A DNA stretch of 64,000 bases from Accumulibacter sp036625275 (GTDB lineage: Bacteria; Pseudomonadota; Gammaproteobacteria; Burkholderiales; Rhodocyclaceae), in contig NZ_JAZKUD010000010.1 of assembly GCF_036625275.1 (NCBI RefSeq), positions 16,167-80,166 on the forward strand, in the 5' to 3' direction. Below are positions 8,568-17,773 of the stretch, piece after piece. Under the pieces are notes generated by a model. It was not told the origin of the DNA, made no database searches, and saw only the letters and a program-made list of their open reading frames with translations. The stretch's first letter is position 1. Each line of letters starts with the position of its first letter. Both the position numbers and the translations under genes were made by a program.

Positions 8568-9647
8568 CTAGCGCTTGCTGTACATGTAGCTGGAGTACGA
8601 GCCTTCGGCGATGCGGTGCCAGAGGTTCTGGTCGTCCATGAACTTTTTGTAGTCATCGTAGACCTTCTTGAACTGGGCATTCGATGCCGAGGTCTCGGCG
8701 TACAAATCCATTGCCGCCTTGTAGCAGGCGTCCATGACCTCTTTCGGGAACTGTTTCAGTTGCGTTCCCGAACCCACGAGCTGCTTGAGCGCCGTCGGGT
8801 TTTTCGCGTCGTACTTGGCGACCATGTCCACATGCGCGTCGGCGCAGGCGATTTGCAGAATGGCTTGGTATTCCTTCGGCAGTTCGGCCCACTTTTTGAG
8901 ACTGACATAGGCCGACACCTGCGGGCCGCCCTCCCACCAGCCGGGGTAGTAATAGAACTTGGCCACCTTGTTGAATCCAAGCTTCTGGTCATCGTAGGGG
9001 CCGATCCATTCGGCCGCGTCGATCGTCCCCTTTTCGAGCGCCGGGTAGATGTCGCCACCGGGGATCTGCTGCGGCACGGCGCCCAGCTTGCTGAGCACGG
9101 CACCGGCGAAGCCACCGATGCGGATCTTCAGCCCCTTGAGGTCGGCGGGGGTCTTGATCTCCTTGCGATACCAGCCGCCCATCTGGGTCGTGGTGTTGCC
9201 ACAGGGGATGGTCATGATGTTCGACTTGGCAAACACTTCGCCAAGCAGTTTGCTGCCGTTGCCGTAACGCATCCAGGCGTCCATCTGGCGGCTGGTCATT
9301 CCGAAGGGAACGGCCGTCTCGAGCGCGTAGGTGGGATCCTTGCCAAAAAAATAGTAGGAGACAGTATGCCCCATTTCGACGGTACCGTCCTTGACGGCAT
9401 CGAACACCGCCGGGCCGGGAACGATTTCGCCGCCGGCAAAAACCTGAATCTGGAACTTGCCGCCGGTCGCTTCGGCAACCCGCTTGGCCATGTGCTCGGC
9501 ACCTCCGTAGATGGTGTCGAGGCTCTTCGGGAAGCTCGAAGCCAGGCGCCACTTGACCGTCGGGGCGTTCTGGGCAATCGCCGGCATGGCCATCGTACCG
9601 ACCGCAAGGCCAGCACCCGCATTCTTCAAAAAGGAACGTCTTTCCAC
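8568..9647 (-). CDS. TRAP transporter substrate-binding protein DctP (Tat-exported)
   Basis: A 359-aa periplasmic binding protein. The N-terminus MERRSFLKNAGAGLAVG is a twin-arginine signal, with probable cleavage after AIAQ near residue 26. The mature part has the DctP fold, including KWRLASSFPKSLDTIYGG, IRIGGFAGAVLSKLG, and the cavity Arg and GPYDD segments typical of the TRAP family binding 2-oxo or aromatic acids. It is encoded convergently to dctQM, an unusual arrangement, but the nearest partner genes are those. The ligand is not deducible. Confidence 0.92.
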   Translation of the reverse strand: MERRSFLKNAGAGLAVGTMAMPAIAQNAPTVKWRLASSFPKSLDTIYGGAEHMAKRVAEATGGKFQIQVFAGGEIVPGPAVFDAVKDGTVEMGHTVSYYFFGKDPTYALETAVPFGMTSRQMDAWMRYGNGSKLLGEVFAKSNIMTIPCGNTTTQMGGWYRKEIKTPADLKGLKIRIGGFAGAVLSKLGAVPQQIPGGDIYPALEKGTIDAAEWIGPYDDQKLGFNKVAKFYYYPGWWEGGPQVSAYVSLKKWAELPKEYQAILQIACADAHVDMVAKYDAKNPTALKQLVGSGTQLKQFPKEVMDACYKAAMDLYAETSASNAQFKKVYDDYKKFMDDQNLWHRIAEGSYSSYMYSKR

Positions 9648-9708
9648 AATTTGTCTCCTATAGGTTCTTGTCTTGTAAACGAGTTGCCCCGCAATTATAG
9701 CGAAAGCC

Positions 9709-9766
9709 GTGGAGCAGTGCGCCGCGAAACCCCGCCTTCGCCCCCGCGAGGGGGAGGGGAGATTCG
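9709..9766. repeat. GC-rich dispersed repeat, partial copy
   Basis: A 58-bp segment resembling the block at about 40880-40945: a GGAGCAGTGC-(G/T)CCGCGAA core followed by a palindromic CCCCGCGAGGGGGAGGGG. It lies between dctP and pmbA and abuts the pmbA stop. The same family recurs at 28415-28456 and around the DUF559 gene. Confidence 0.7.
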
Positions 9767-11140
9767 TCAGTCACCCGCCACCTTCATCTTTTCGATGAGC
9801 AAAGAACCCACTTGCTTCGAGCCGCGTACCAGGACGTCGTTGCCGACTGCCGCAAGGTTCCTGAACATGTCGCGCAGATTGCCGGCAATGGTGATCCCTT
9901 CCACCGGGTGTACGATTTCGCCGCCTTCGATCCAGTAACCGGCTGCACCGCGCGAATAATCGCCGGTCACATAGTTGACCCCTTGACCGAGCAACTCGGT
10001 GACCAGCAATCCACGTCCCATCTTTTTGAGCAGGCCCCGCAGATCACGTTTCCCCGGCCGGACGATCAGGTTGTGGCAGCCACCAGCATTGCCCGTGCTC
10101 TGCATTCCCAGCTTGCGTGCGCTGTAGGCGCTCAGAAAGTAGCCCTGCAGCCTGCCGTCGACCAGCACTTCACGGTCATGCGTCGCAACCCCGTCGCTAT
10201 CGAAATAGCCGCTCGCCAGGCCACTGGGCAGATGTGGCCGCTCGCTGATCTGTACCTGCTTCGAAAAGACGCGCTTGCCGAGACTGTCGACCAGAAAGGA
10301 CGTTTTCCGGTACAGGCTGCCACCGCTGACTGCATGCACGAAATTGCCGATCAGTGAAGAGGCGAGCGGCGCCTCGAAAACGACCGGCACCCGGCAGGTC
10401 CTGACCTTGCGCGCGGCGAGTCGTGAGACGGCTCGCCGTGCGGCGATCTCGCCAATCGATTCGGGAGAGCCCATCGCCGAGGGGTTGCGAGCCGTCGAAT
10501 ACCAGTCGTCACGCTGCATGTTTTCGTTCTTGCCGGCAATCACCGAGCACGAAAGATAATGCCGCGAACTCGGGTAGCCGCCCATGAAACCCAGGCTGTT
10601 GGCTGAAATGAACTGCCCTTCCTGGATCGACACCGTCGCCCCTTCCGAGTTGCTGATCTGTGGGCTGACGGCAAACGCAGCCTGCTCGCAACGCTGGGCA
10701 AGCTCGACAGCCGCTTCGACCGAGAGCAGCCAAGGGTGGTAGAGATCGAGATCCGGCAGGCGGCCGCTGTCGATGGCCAGCAACTCCAGGTCGGGCAGGC
10801 CGGCACAGGGGTCGGCGGCTGTAAAGCGGGCAATGTTCAAGGCCGCGTCGACGGTCTCGCGCCAGGCCGTCGAAGAAAAGTCGGAGGTGCTCGCCTGCCC
10901 CTTCCGCTGACCCAGATAGACCGAGACCGCAATTCCCTTGTCGCGGTTGTATTCGATGGTTTCGACCTCGCCGCAGCGAACCGTCACCGACTGACCAAAC
11001 CCTACCGAGACGTCGACCTCGCAGGCGCTGGCCCCCTGCTTGCCGGCATAAGCCATGACGTCCTGTGCCAGTTGCTGGAGAACTTCGAGACGGTGACTGA
11101 AGCGTGATTCGCTAACGGCAATGGGGGCTGAACGGGGCAT
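9767..11140 (-). CDS. pmbA: Metalloprotease PmbA (TldE)
   Basis: A 457-aa member of the TldD/PmbA family. PmbA pairs with TldD to form a cytosolic protease acting on modified peptides and antitoxins; PmbA itself lacks the HExxxH motif, as seen here. Characteristic segments are RDKGIAVSVYLGQRKGQAST, the central ISNSEGATVS, and near the end YVTGDYSRGAAGYWIEGGE followed by HPVEGITIAGNL. The ATG at 11140 is preferred to the upstream TTG at 11161. tldD is not in the window. Divergent from darP with a 115-bp gap. Confidence 0.95.
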   Translation of the reverse strand: MPRSAPIAVSESRFSHRLEVLQQLAQDVMAYAGKQGASACEVDVSVGFGQSVTVRCGEVETIEYNRDKGIAVSVYLGQRKGQASTSDFSSTAWRETVDAALNIARFTAADPCAGLPDLELLAIDSGRLPDLDLYHPWLLSVEAAVELAQRCEQAAFAVSPQISNSEGATVSIQEGQFISANSLGFMGGYPSSRHYLSCSVIAGKNENMQRDDWYSTARNPSAMGSPESIGEIAARRAVSRLAARKVRTCRVPVVFEAPLASSLIGNFVHAVSGGSLYRKTSFLVDSLGKRVFSKQVQISERPHLPSGLASGYFDSDGVATHDREVLVDGRLQGYFLSAYSARKLGMQSTGNAGGCHNLIVRPGKRDLRGLLKKMGRGLLVTELLGQGVNYVTGDYSRGAAGYWIEGGEIVHPVEGITIAGNLRDMFRNLAAVGNDVLVRGSKQVGSLLIEKMKVAGD

Positions 11141-11255
11141 GGGAGCGGTCGCCGGAGGCAAAAAACGCTATCATAGCAGTTCCCCGAAAGACGCCGCGCC
11201 GGATCGCCGGCCCTTCCGGTTTCACCCGCACCAGTGAAAGGCACGTTTCAAGCCG

Positions 11256-11792
11256 ATGAGCACCCTCGAAGAAGCGCCCGCACCCCCATCGAAAACACAA
11301 CGCAAGCGGGCCATGGAAGAACTCCAGGCGCTCGGCGAGGAACTCGTGGAACTGGCCACCGATCGGCTCAACAAGATCGCGCTCCCGGAAGATCTGCTCG
11401 CCGCCGTCCGTGAAACCCGGCGCATGTCCCGACACGACGATGCGCGGCGGCGCCAGCTACAGTATATCGGCCGCCTGATGCGCGACGTCGATCCGGCGCC
11501 GATCCGCCATGCTCTGGCGGCGGTGCGCGGCGAATCAGCCGAAGAAACCGGCAAACTGCACCGCCTCGAACGCCTGCGCGCCGAACTGATGGCGGATGAG
11601 CAGGTCCTCTACCGAATCGCCAGTGCGTCCCCGTCGATCGACCTGCAGCACCTGCGCTCGCTGCGCCGCGCCGCCCTGCTCGAGCAGGCACAGGGCAAGC
11701 CACCGCGCAGTTTCCGCGCCATCTTCCGGTTCCTCAAGGAACTCGAGCAGGGCGACCCCTCACCGGACAACAACGATGAACACGAACCCTGA
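11256..11792 (+). CDS. darP: Ribosome biogenesis factor DarP (YjgA, DUF615)
   Basis: A 178-aa, highly charged helical protein. The run SKTQRKRAMEELQALGEELVEL is the conserved N-terminal signature of DUF615; LQYIGRLMRDVD and the C-terminal RSFRAIFRFLKEL also match. DarP helps mature the 50S peptidyl-transferase centre. It is divergent from pmbA, as in many beta- and gammaproteobacteria, and its 3' end overlaps mogA by 17 bp, implying coupling. Confidence 0.94.
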   Translation: MSTLEEAPAPPSKTQRKRAMEELQALGEELVELATDRLNKIALPEDLLAAVRETRRMSRHDDARRRQLQYIGRLMRDVDPAPIRHALAAVRGESAEETGKLHRLERLRAELMADEQVLYRIASASPSIDLQHLRSLRRAALLEQAQGKPPRSFRAIFRFLKELEQGDPSPDNNDEHEP

Positions 11793-12459
11793 TCGAGAAT
11801 TGCTGATCGGCCTGGTGTCGATCAGCGACCGCGCCTCGCAAGGCATCTATGAGGACCAAGGCATCCCGGCGCTACGCGAATGGTTTGCCGGCGCCTTGTG
11901 CAGTCCCTGGCGAATGGAAACCCGCCTGATTGCCGACGACCAGGCGGCAATCGAAGCAACGCTGGTCGAATTGGTCGATGCCGTCGGCTGCCACCTGGTG
12001 CTGACCACCGGTGGCACCGGCCCAGCCGCCCGCGACGTCACGCCAGAAGCCACTCTGGCGGTCGCCGACAAGGTGATGCCGGGCTTCGGTGAAGAAATGC
12101 GGCGCATCAGCCTCCACTTCGTTCCGACCGCCATTCTCTCGCGTCAAGTCGGGGTGATTCGTGGGCAGGCGCTGATCCTCAATCTGCCGGGGCAACCGAA
12201 GTCGATCCGGGAAACCCTGGAAGGAGTCAAGGCTGCCGACGGCACGGTGCTGGCGAATGGCATCTTCGCAGCAGTTCCCTACTGCATCGACCTGATCGGC
12301 GGTCCCTACATCGAAACGATTGATGCAGTGATCAAGGCTTTCCGGCCAAAATCCGCGCGCCGGCTGGCCTCGAAGGAGCCAGTGCGGACGCCGGACATGG
12401 GCGGCAAGACGAGTACCGCGGACGACACCGCAGCGCGGCCATCCGGCGAGGACGCGTGA
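11776..12459 (+). CDS. mogA: Molybdopterin adenylyltransferase MogA
   Basis: A 227-aa enzyme adenylating molybdopterin before Mo insertion. The MogA/MoaB fold is clear: IGLVSISDRASQGIYEDQG at the start, the TTGGTGPAARDVTPEAT substrate loop, and NLPGQPKSIRETLEG. The ATG at 11776 lies inside the end of darP. The last ~35 residues, after the fold, are low-complexity and extend past the usual end. The MoCo role fits the nearby nasA and mobA. Confidence 0.94.
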   Translation: MNTNPDRELLIGLVSISDRASQGIYEDQGIPALREWFAGALCSPWRMETRLIADDQAAIEATLVELVDAVGCHLVLTTGGTGPAARDVTPEATLAVADKVMPGFGEEMRRISLHFVPTAILSRQVGVIRGQALILNLPGQPKSIRETLEGVKAADGTVLANGIFAAVPYCIDLIGGPYIETIDAVIKAFRPKSARRLASKEPVRTPDMGGKTSTADDTAARPSGEDA

Positions 12460-12483
12460 TTCGACGCTGACGCGCCGTTCACA

Positions 12484-12678
12484 TTAAGCAGAGGTATCGA
12501 CCCGATTACCCAGATGCGGCGGGTTGCTGGGAGCTGCCTGCGCAGCTGCTTCAACCAGTTGCAGCGCGCCTTGCGCCTGCACGTCGAGCGTCTTTTTCAG
12601 TACCGCCATCTGGACCGCATCGGCCGTTCTGGCTTGGCTCATTTCAGTCGCCGCAGCGGCGATTCCGCTTACGTTCAT
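12484..12678 (-). CDS. YjfB-type putative motility protein
   Basis: A 64-aa ORF on the - strand, convergent with mogA. The pattern MNVSGIAAAATEMSQ, then VQMAVLKKTLDVQAQGALQLVEA, then a polar tail matches the small YjfB-like family (PF14070) that often sits near flagellar or motility genes, although none are here. It is a short amphipathic helical protein of unknown function. Its upstream region (12679-12963) is shared with the divergent nasA and holds no other gene. Confidence 0.7.
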   Translation of the reverse strand: MNVSGIAAAATEMSQARTADAVQMAVLKKTLDVQAQGALQLVEAAAQAAPSNPPHLGNRVDTSA

Positions 12679-12963
12679 GATCGCTACTCCAATGAATTGA
12701 TGACCCGTGCGATAGTCTCTACGGCACCTCCGGGCGGATCTTGAGGGCGGGTTATGCCTTGCTCACCGGCTGTCGTTCGCCAGCAGCGCCTCCAGGACCC
12801 TCTGCCGAATCGGGTGGGCAGGAACGCCCCGCATTGAGGCAGCCGCGAGACGCGGCGCACCATGACGAGGCGCAGTTGCCGAAAAAACGCCCGCGAGACA
12901 GGCCATCCCCATGATTTATCATGGTGGCACGCCTATTGCTCTGCACAATCAGGAGCCATCATC

Positions 12964-15699
12964 ATGAACCAGCAAATCAAATCCACCTGTTGTTACTGCG
13001 GCGTCGGTTGCGGGTTGCTGATCGAAACCGAAGACGGACAGATCGTTGGCGTACGCGGCGACCCCGACCACCCCGCCAACCTCGGCCGGCTGTGCAGCAA
13101 GGGCGCGGCGCTGCACCTGACGGCAAAGCCGGATGATCGCCTGCTGCATCCGAAACTGCGCCTGGACCGCAGTCTGCCGCGTCAGCGCGTCGGCTGGGAC
13201 ACGGCGCTCGATCATGCGGCCGATCGTTTTGCCGAGATCATCCGCAGGCATGGACCTGACAGCGTCGCCTTCTACGTCTCAGGGCAGTTGCTGACCGAGG
13301 ACTATTACGTCTTCAACAAGCTCGCCAAGGGGCTGATCGGCACCAACAACATCGACACCAACTCGCGCCTGTGCATGTCGTCGGCAGTGGTCGGTTACAA
13401 GCAGACGCTCGGCGCCGATGCGCCACCTTGTTGTTACGAGGACATCGCCCTGACCGACTGCCTGCTGATTGCCGGTGCCAACCCGGCGATCGCGCATCCG
13501 ATCGTCTTTCGCCGTATCGAGGATGCCCGCGCCGCCAATCCGGAACTGCGGATCATCGTCATCGACCCACGTCGCAGCGAAACCGCCGCCCTGGCCGACC
13601 TGCACCTGGCGCTCAGGCCCGGTACCGACATCGCACTCTACAACGGTCTGCTCAACGTCCTGCTCGGCGAGCAACTCGTCGATCGTGACTACATCGCCCG
13701 GCATACCGAAGGCTTCGACGAACTCGAAGCTCTCGTTGCCGCCTACCCACCAGCGGCGGTGGCCAGAATCTGCGGCCTCGCCGAAACCGACATCATCCAG
13801 GCGGCACGCTGGTTCGGTACTGCCGGCGCGGCGCTGTCGCTATACTGCCAGGGACTCAACCAGTCGTCGCACGGCACGCACAACAACGCGGCGCTGATCC
13901 ACCTGCATCTGGCCACCGGCCAGATTGGCCGCCCCGGTGCCGGCCCCTTCTCGCTGACCGGACAACCGAACGCCATGGGCGGCCGTGAGGTCGGCGGCCT
14001 GGCCAACCTGCTTTCAGCGCACCGCGACCTCGCCAACCCCAAACACCGGGACGAAGTGGCGCGCCTGTGGGGCCTCCCGTCGGTTCCCGCAGCGCCCGGC
14101 AGGACCGCGGTCGAACTCTTTGCGGGGCTCAAGCGCGGAGTGCTCAAGGCCGTCTGGATCGCCTGCACCAATCCTGCGCAATCGCTGCCTGACCAGGCCG
14201 AAGTACGCGCCGCGCTGCAGGCCGCCGAGTTCGTCGTGTTGCAGGAAGCCTACGCCAATACCGACACGGCCGCCTATGCGGATCTTCTGCTGCCGGCGAC
14301 CACCTGGGGCGAAAAGGAAGGAACGGTCACCAACTCCGAGCGCCGCATCACCCACCTGACCCCGGCGGTCGCCCCGCCCGGCGAGGCACGCCACGACTGG
14401 CAGATCGCCGTCGATTTCGCGCGCCGTCTGGGTGCCCGCCTCGAACAGGCGCTGACCGCGAAGCTGTTTCCCTACACCAACGCCGAGGCAATTTTCATCG
14501 AACATCGTGAAAGCACGCGCGGGCGCGACCTCGACATCACCGGCCTGAGCTACGCGCTGCTCGACGCAGCCGGCCCGCAGCAGTGGCCTTTTCCCGAGGG
14601 CGCCAGCCACGGACGCCAGCGCCTGTACGAAGACGGCGTCTTCACGACTCCCAGCGGGCGGGCGCGTTTCGTCCAGGTCGAACACCAGCCGACTGCCGAA
14701 GGTACCGACGCCAGGCACCCGATCAGCCTGCTCTCCGGCCGTCTGCGCGACCAATGGCACGGCATGAGCCGCACCGGCAGCGTCGCGCGGCTGTTCAATC
14801 TCGATGACCAGCCGCTACTGTCGATGCACCCGGACGACCTTCAGCAGCACGGCCTCGCCGCCGGCGACCTGGCACAGGTGGACAGCGCACGTGGCGACAT
14901 CGTCGTGCGCGTCAAACCGGATGCCGGTCTGTCCCGTGGTTGTGCCTGGCTGCCGATGCACTGGGGCAGCCAGTTCATGAACAGCGCCGGGGTCAACACG
15001 CTGACCACTTCGGCACGCGACCCTTACTCGCAACAACCCGAACTCAAGCACGCTGCGGTGGCGGTCAACAAGGCCGACCTGCCGTGGCAACTGGTGATTT
15101 TGCGCAAGGCCGGGCCTGGCGAACTGGCCGCGTCTGCCCTGCTCGCCAGGGCAAGGACACTGCTCGGCGAGTTCGCCTTCGCCAGTGTCGGACTCTACGG
15201 TCGCGCCGAGCCGCTGGTGATCTTTCGCGCCGCGCACCCGCAGGCACTGCCGGAAAGTCGCCTGCAGGAAATCGACGCCCTGTTCGGCCTCGGCGACAAC
15301 GCGGCAGCGATCGTCTATGCCGACCCCCGCCGCCAGATCAGCAAACGCGCGCTGGCACCGGACGGCAAACTGACCGGCGTTCGCCTCGCTGGCGAGACGC
15401 AGGCAGAGGGGTGGCTCAAGGAGGTGATGGCCGACGACACGCTCGATGCCGAGCTGATCCGCTGGGCTGTCGCGCCGATCGGCCGGCGCCCCGGCAACCT
15501 GCCGCCATGCAGCCATGTGGTCTGCAAATGCGCCGATGTCACCGCCGCGCAGATCACCAGCGACCTTGCCGCCGGGGCGACGCTGGCCGTACTGCAGAAG
15601 CAACGGAAATGCGGTACCTTCTGTGGCTCCTGTCTGCCGGAACTCCGACAGATGATTTCTGGCCAGGCGCTGCGCGCCAGTGACGCCGCAGTGCTGTGA
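12964..15699 (+). CDS. nasA: Assimilatory nitrate reductase catalytic subunit NasA
   Basis: A 911-aa molybdopterin oxidoreductase reducing nitrate to nitrite in the cytoplasm. C9, C12, C16 and C44 (CYCGVGC and LCSKG) bind the N-terminal [4Fe-4S] cluster. The central bis-MGD domains contain the NSRLCMSSA segment with the probable Mo-ligand Cys, GQPNAMGGREVGG and SGRLRDQWHGMSRTG. The last ~60 residues form a BFD-like [2Fe-2S] domain (CKCADVTAAQI, CGTFCGSC), typical of NasA and not of periplasmic NapA; there is no Tat signal. No nitrite reductase gene is present in this window. mobA and mogA nearby supply its cofactor. Confidence 0.95.
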   Translation: MNQQIKSTCCYCGVGCGLLIETEDGQIVGVRGDPDHPANLGRLCSKGAALHLTAKPDDRLLHPKLRLDRSLPRQRVGWDTALDHAADRFAEIIRRHGPDSVAFYVSGQLLTEDYYVFNKLAKGLIGTNNIDTNSRLCMSSAVVGYKQTLGADAPPCCYEDIALTDCLLIAGANPAIAHPIVFRRIEDARAANPELRIIVIDPRRSETAALADLHLALRPGTDIALYNGLLNVLLGEQLVDRDYIARHTEGFDELEALVAAYPPAAVARICGLAETDIIQAARWFGTAGAALSLYCQGLNQSSHGTHNNAALIHLHLATGQIGRPGAGPFSLTGQPNAMGGREVGGLANLLSAHRDLANPKHRDEVARLWGLPSVPAAPGRTAVELFAGLKRGVLKAVWIACTNPAQSLPDQAEVRAALQAAEFVVLQEAYANTDTAAYADLLLPATTWGEKEGTVTNSERRITHLTPAVAPPGEARHDWQIAVDFARRLGARLEQALTAKLFPYTNAEAIFIEHRESTRGRDLDITGLSYALLDAAGPQQWPFPEGASHGRQRLYEDGVFTTPSGRARFVQVEHQPTAEGTDARHPISLLSGRLRDQWHGMSRTGSVARLFNLDDQPLLSMHPDDLQQHGLAAGDLAQVDSARGDIVVRVKPDAGLSRGCAWLPMHWGSQFMNSAGVNTLTTSARDPYSQQPELKHAAVAVNKADLPWQLVILRKAGPGELAASALLARARTLLGEFAFASVGLYGRAEPLVIFRAAHPQALPESRLQEIDALFGLGDNAAAIVYADPRRQISKRALAPDGKLTGVRLAGETQAEGWLKEVMADDTLDAELIRWAVAPIGRRPGNLPPCSHVVCKCADVTAAQITSDLAAGATLAVLQKQRKCGTFCGSCLPELRQMISGQALRASDAAVL

Positions 15700-15716
15700 G
15701 CATACCGGGAGGGAGC

Positions 15717-16703
15717 ATGGATTTTGCGTCGATCATCAGGGAAATCGGACGCGGTGCGACAGGCGCACGCGACCTGTCACGCAGCGACGCCCAGCAGCTC
15801 TACGGTGCGATGCTCGATGGCGAGGTTCCGGATCTCGAACTCGGGGCGATCGCCATCGCGTTGCGCATGAAGACCGAAACGGTCGATGAAATGGGCGGCT
15901 TTCTCGCCGCCGCGAATGCCCGCCTGCCGACCCTGCGACGCCCCCCGTGTGGAAAGATCCGGCCGGTGGTCATCCCGACCTATAACGGGGCACGCCGCAA
16001 CGCCAATCTGACCCCTCTGCTGGCACTGTTGCTACAACGCTTCGATGTCCCGGTGCTGCTGCATGGCTTGAGCGACGATTACGGGCGGGTCACCAGTGAG
16101 CAGATCCTGTGCGAGTACGGCCTGCGGGCATGCGGCAGTGTGCAGGAGGCACAGCGCCTGATCGATCAACGCCGTATTGCCTACCTGCCGCTGCCCTTGC
16201 TTTCTCCCGGCCTCGCCCACCAGCTCGCCCTGCGCAGCCGCCTCGGACTGCGCAACAGCGCGCACAGCCTGGTCAAGATGATCGACCCTTTTACAGGCGA
16301 CTCTCTGCTGGTCACCGCCGCGACACACCCCGATTACCTCAGCAGCATGCGCGCGCTGCTCACCGGCGCCGGCGCCAACGCGCTCCTGTTGCGCGGCACC
16401 GAGGGCGAACCCTTTGCCAATCCCAAGCGACGCCCACTGATCGAACATCTCCACGACGGTGTCAACGACATCCTCTTCGAAGCCGAGCACGACAGCCTCA
16501 GAAACCTGCCGCAGCTCCCCGAGAACTGCGACGCCAAAGCTACCGTCGCCTGGATGCGCCGCGTTCTCGTCGGCGAAGTCTCGCTGCCGCTACCGATCGC
16601 CAACCAGCTTGCCTGCTGTCTTTATGCCTGCGGCCGGGCAAGCAGCTTTTATCAGGCCAAGGCGCTGGTGGCGGTGGAGGGGAAGGGGTTGGCGGTGGTT
16701 TAG
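15717..16703 (+). CDS. ybiB: DNA-binding protein YbiB (TrpD2-like)
   Basis: A 328-aa protein with the fold of anthranilate phosphoribosyltransferase (helical domain plus alpha/beta domain). The PRPP-binding glycine loop of true TrpD is replaced by IPTYNGARRNANLTPLLAL, as in the YbiB/TrpD2 family, which binds nucleic acid and is linked to the SOS response in E. coli. The ATG at 15717 follows GGGAGGGA (15709-15714 region) and lies 17 bp after nasA. YbiB genes are frequently found next to nas genes. No catalytic activity is expected. Confidence 0.88.
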   Translation: MDFASIIREIGRGATGARDLSRSDAQQLYGAMLDGEVPDLELGAIAIALRMKTETVDEMGGFLAAANARLPTLRRPPCGKIRPVVIPTYNGARRNANLTPLLALLLQRFDVPVLLHGLSDDYGRVTSEQILCEYGLRACGSVQEAQRLIDQRRIAYLPLPLLSPGLAHQLALRSRLGLRNSAHSLVKMIDPFTGDSLLVTAATHPDYLSSMRALLTGAGANALLLRGTEGEPFANPKRRPLIEHLHDGVNDILFEAEHDSLRNLPQLPENCDAKATVAWMRRVLVGEVSLPLPIANQLACCLYACGRASSFYQAKALVAVEGKGLAVV

Positions 16704-17034
16704 TGGCCGGGCAGGCAACATCCTGACCCGTCCAGACGGGCGGGATCTGACGATTTAGCGGGCGCTTCACTGGACTACTGCCCACTTCACCGTGTTGGCA
16801 ATCCGCGCCCGGATTCACGACTTCGGCCACTGCCCAGGCGGCAGCGAGGCGTTGTTCCGCGCCGATCACGCTGAAAAGGACGACGTCCTGCGGGTTTTCG
16901 GTGGCGACGCGTTGACCGGTTTCACAACGATCAGATTCTACGTAGTCAACAGGCAGGACCGGCCCCCGCTGACGAATCGCTTGCCACTCTGGTGTAACGA
17001 TTGTATATACAGGCTTTTTCGGCCATAGACCCAT
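16540..17034 (-). CDS. hypothetical ORF antisense to ybiB end
   Basis: A 164-codon reading frame from ATG 17034 that fills the 329-bp gap between ybiB and mobA and continues antisense through the last 164 bp of ybiB. The first ~110 residues (for example VTPEWQAIRQRGPVLPVDYV and VLFSVIGAEQRLAAAWAVAEVV) look protein-like with mixed composition, while the rest is Pro/Arg-rich and clearly shadow sequence. I do not recognise it. It may be a decayed gene or chance; if real, it is divergent from mobA with start codons overlapping at CATG. Confidence 0.25.
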   Translation of the reverse strand: MGLWPKKPVYTIVTPEWQAIRQRGPVLPVDYVESDRCETGQRVATENPQDVVLFSVIGAEQRLAAAWAVAEVVNPGADCQHGEVGSSPVKRPLNRQIPPVWTGQDVACPATKPPPTPSPPPPPAPWPDKSCLPGRRHKDSRQAGWRSVAAARLRRRERGASRRR

Positions 17035-17653
17035 GAGAGAAGACTTGCCTGATGGAGCAGCGCGCATCACCGGCGTCATTCTCGCGGGTGGGCGCGGTCG
17101 CCGCATGGGCAGCGTGGACAAGGGGCTGCAGGAATTGTGCGGGCGGCCGCTGGTGGCCTGGGTCATCGAGCGCTTCGGCCCGCAGGTCGACGAACTGCTG
17201 ATCAATACTAATCGGAACGGCGATTGCTACGCTGTTTTTGGCCATCGCGTCCTTGCCGACCGGATCCCCGATTTCGCTGGTCCGCTGGCCGGTCTGCATG
17301 CCGCGCTGACGGCGGCGACGCACTCGCTGCTGGCCACTGTTCCCTGCGACGCACCGTTCCTGCCGGGTGATCTGGTGCTTCGCCTGCTGCAGGCCCTGAC
17401 CACGAGCGGTGCAGACCTTGCCGTCGCCCGCACCTTCGACCAGCCGCAACCGGTGTTCTGCCTGTGCCGGCGTCACGTCCTGCCGTCGTTGAGCGAATAC
17501 CTGGAAAGCGGTGGGCGCCGCGTCGACCGCTGGCATGCGACGCTGCAGGTGGTCGAGGTGGCTTTCGACGACCAGGCCGAGGCTTTCGAGAACATCAACA
17601 GCCGCGAGGATCTGGATCGTCTGGATCACGTCGAGGGGTCTGGTGCGGGATAG
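17033..17653 (+). CDS. mobA: Molybdenum cofactor guanylyltransferase MobA
   Basis: A 206-aa nucleotidyltransferase that joins GMP to Mo-molybdopterin to form MGD, required by NasA-type enzymes. GVILAGGRGRRMGSVDKGL is the GTP/Mg-binding signature; INTNRN, DRIPDFAGPLAGLHAAL, and VPCDAPFLP with the metal-binding Asp all match MobA. The length is normal. It lies 329 bp after ybiB on the same strand. Confidence 0.95.
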   Translation: MREDLPDGAARITGVILAGGRGRRMGSVDKGLQELCGRPLVAWVIERFGPQVDELLINTNRNGDCYAVFGHRVLADRIPDFAGPLAGLHAALTAATHSLLATVPCDAPFLPGDLVLRLLQALTTSGADLAVARTFDQPQPVFCLCRRHVLPSLSEYLESGGRRVDRWHATLQVVEVAFDDQAEAFENINSREDLDRLDHVEGSGAG

Positions 17654-17773
17654 CCCGCGTATCGGCGTACCGTGAACGTCGTTCCAGAGGCTGGTGCGTT
17701 TGGCGATCTTTTCCATGGTCTTGGGAGTGGGTGAGTGTAAAAAATACCGACAAGATCTTCCCTGGCTCGTCCC

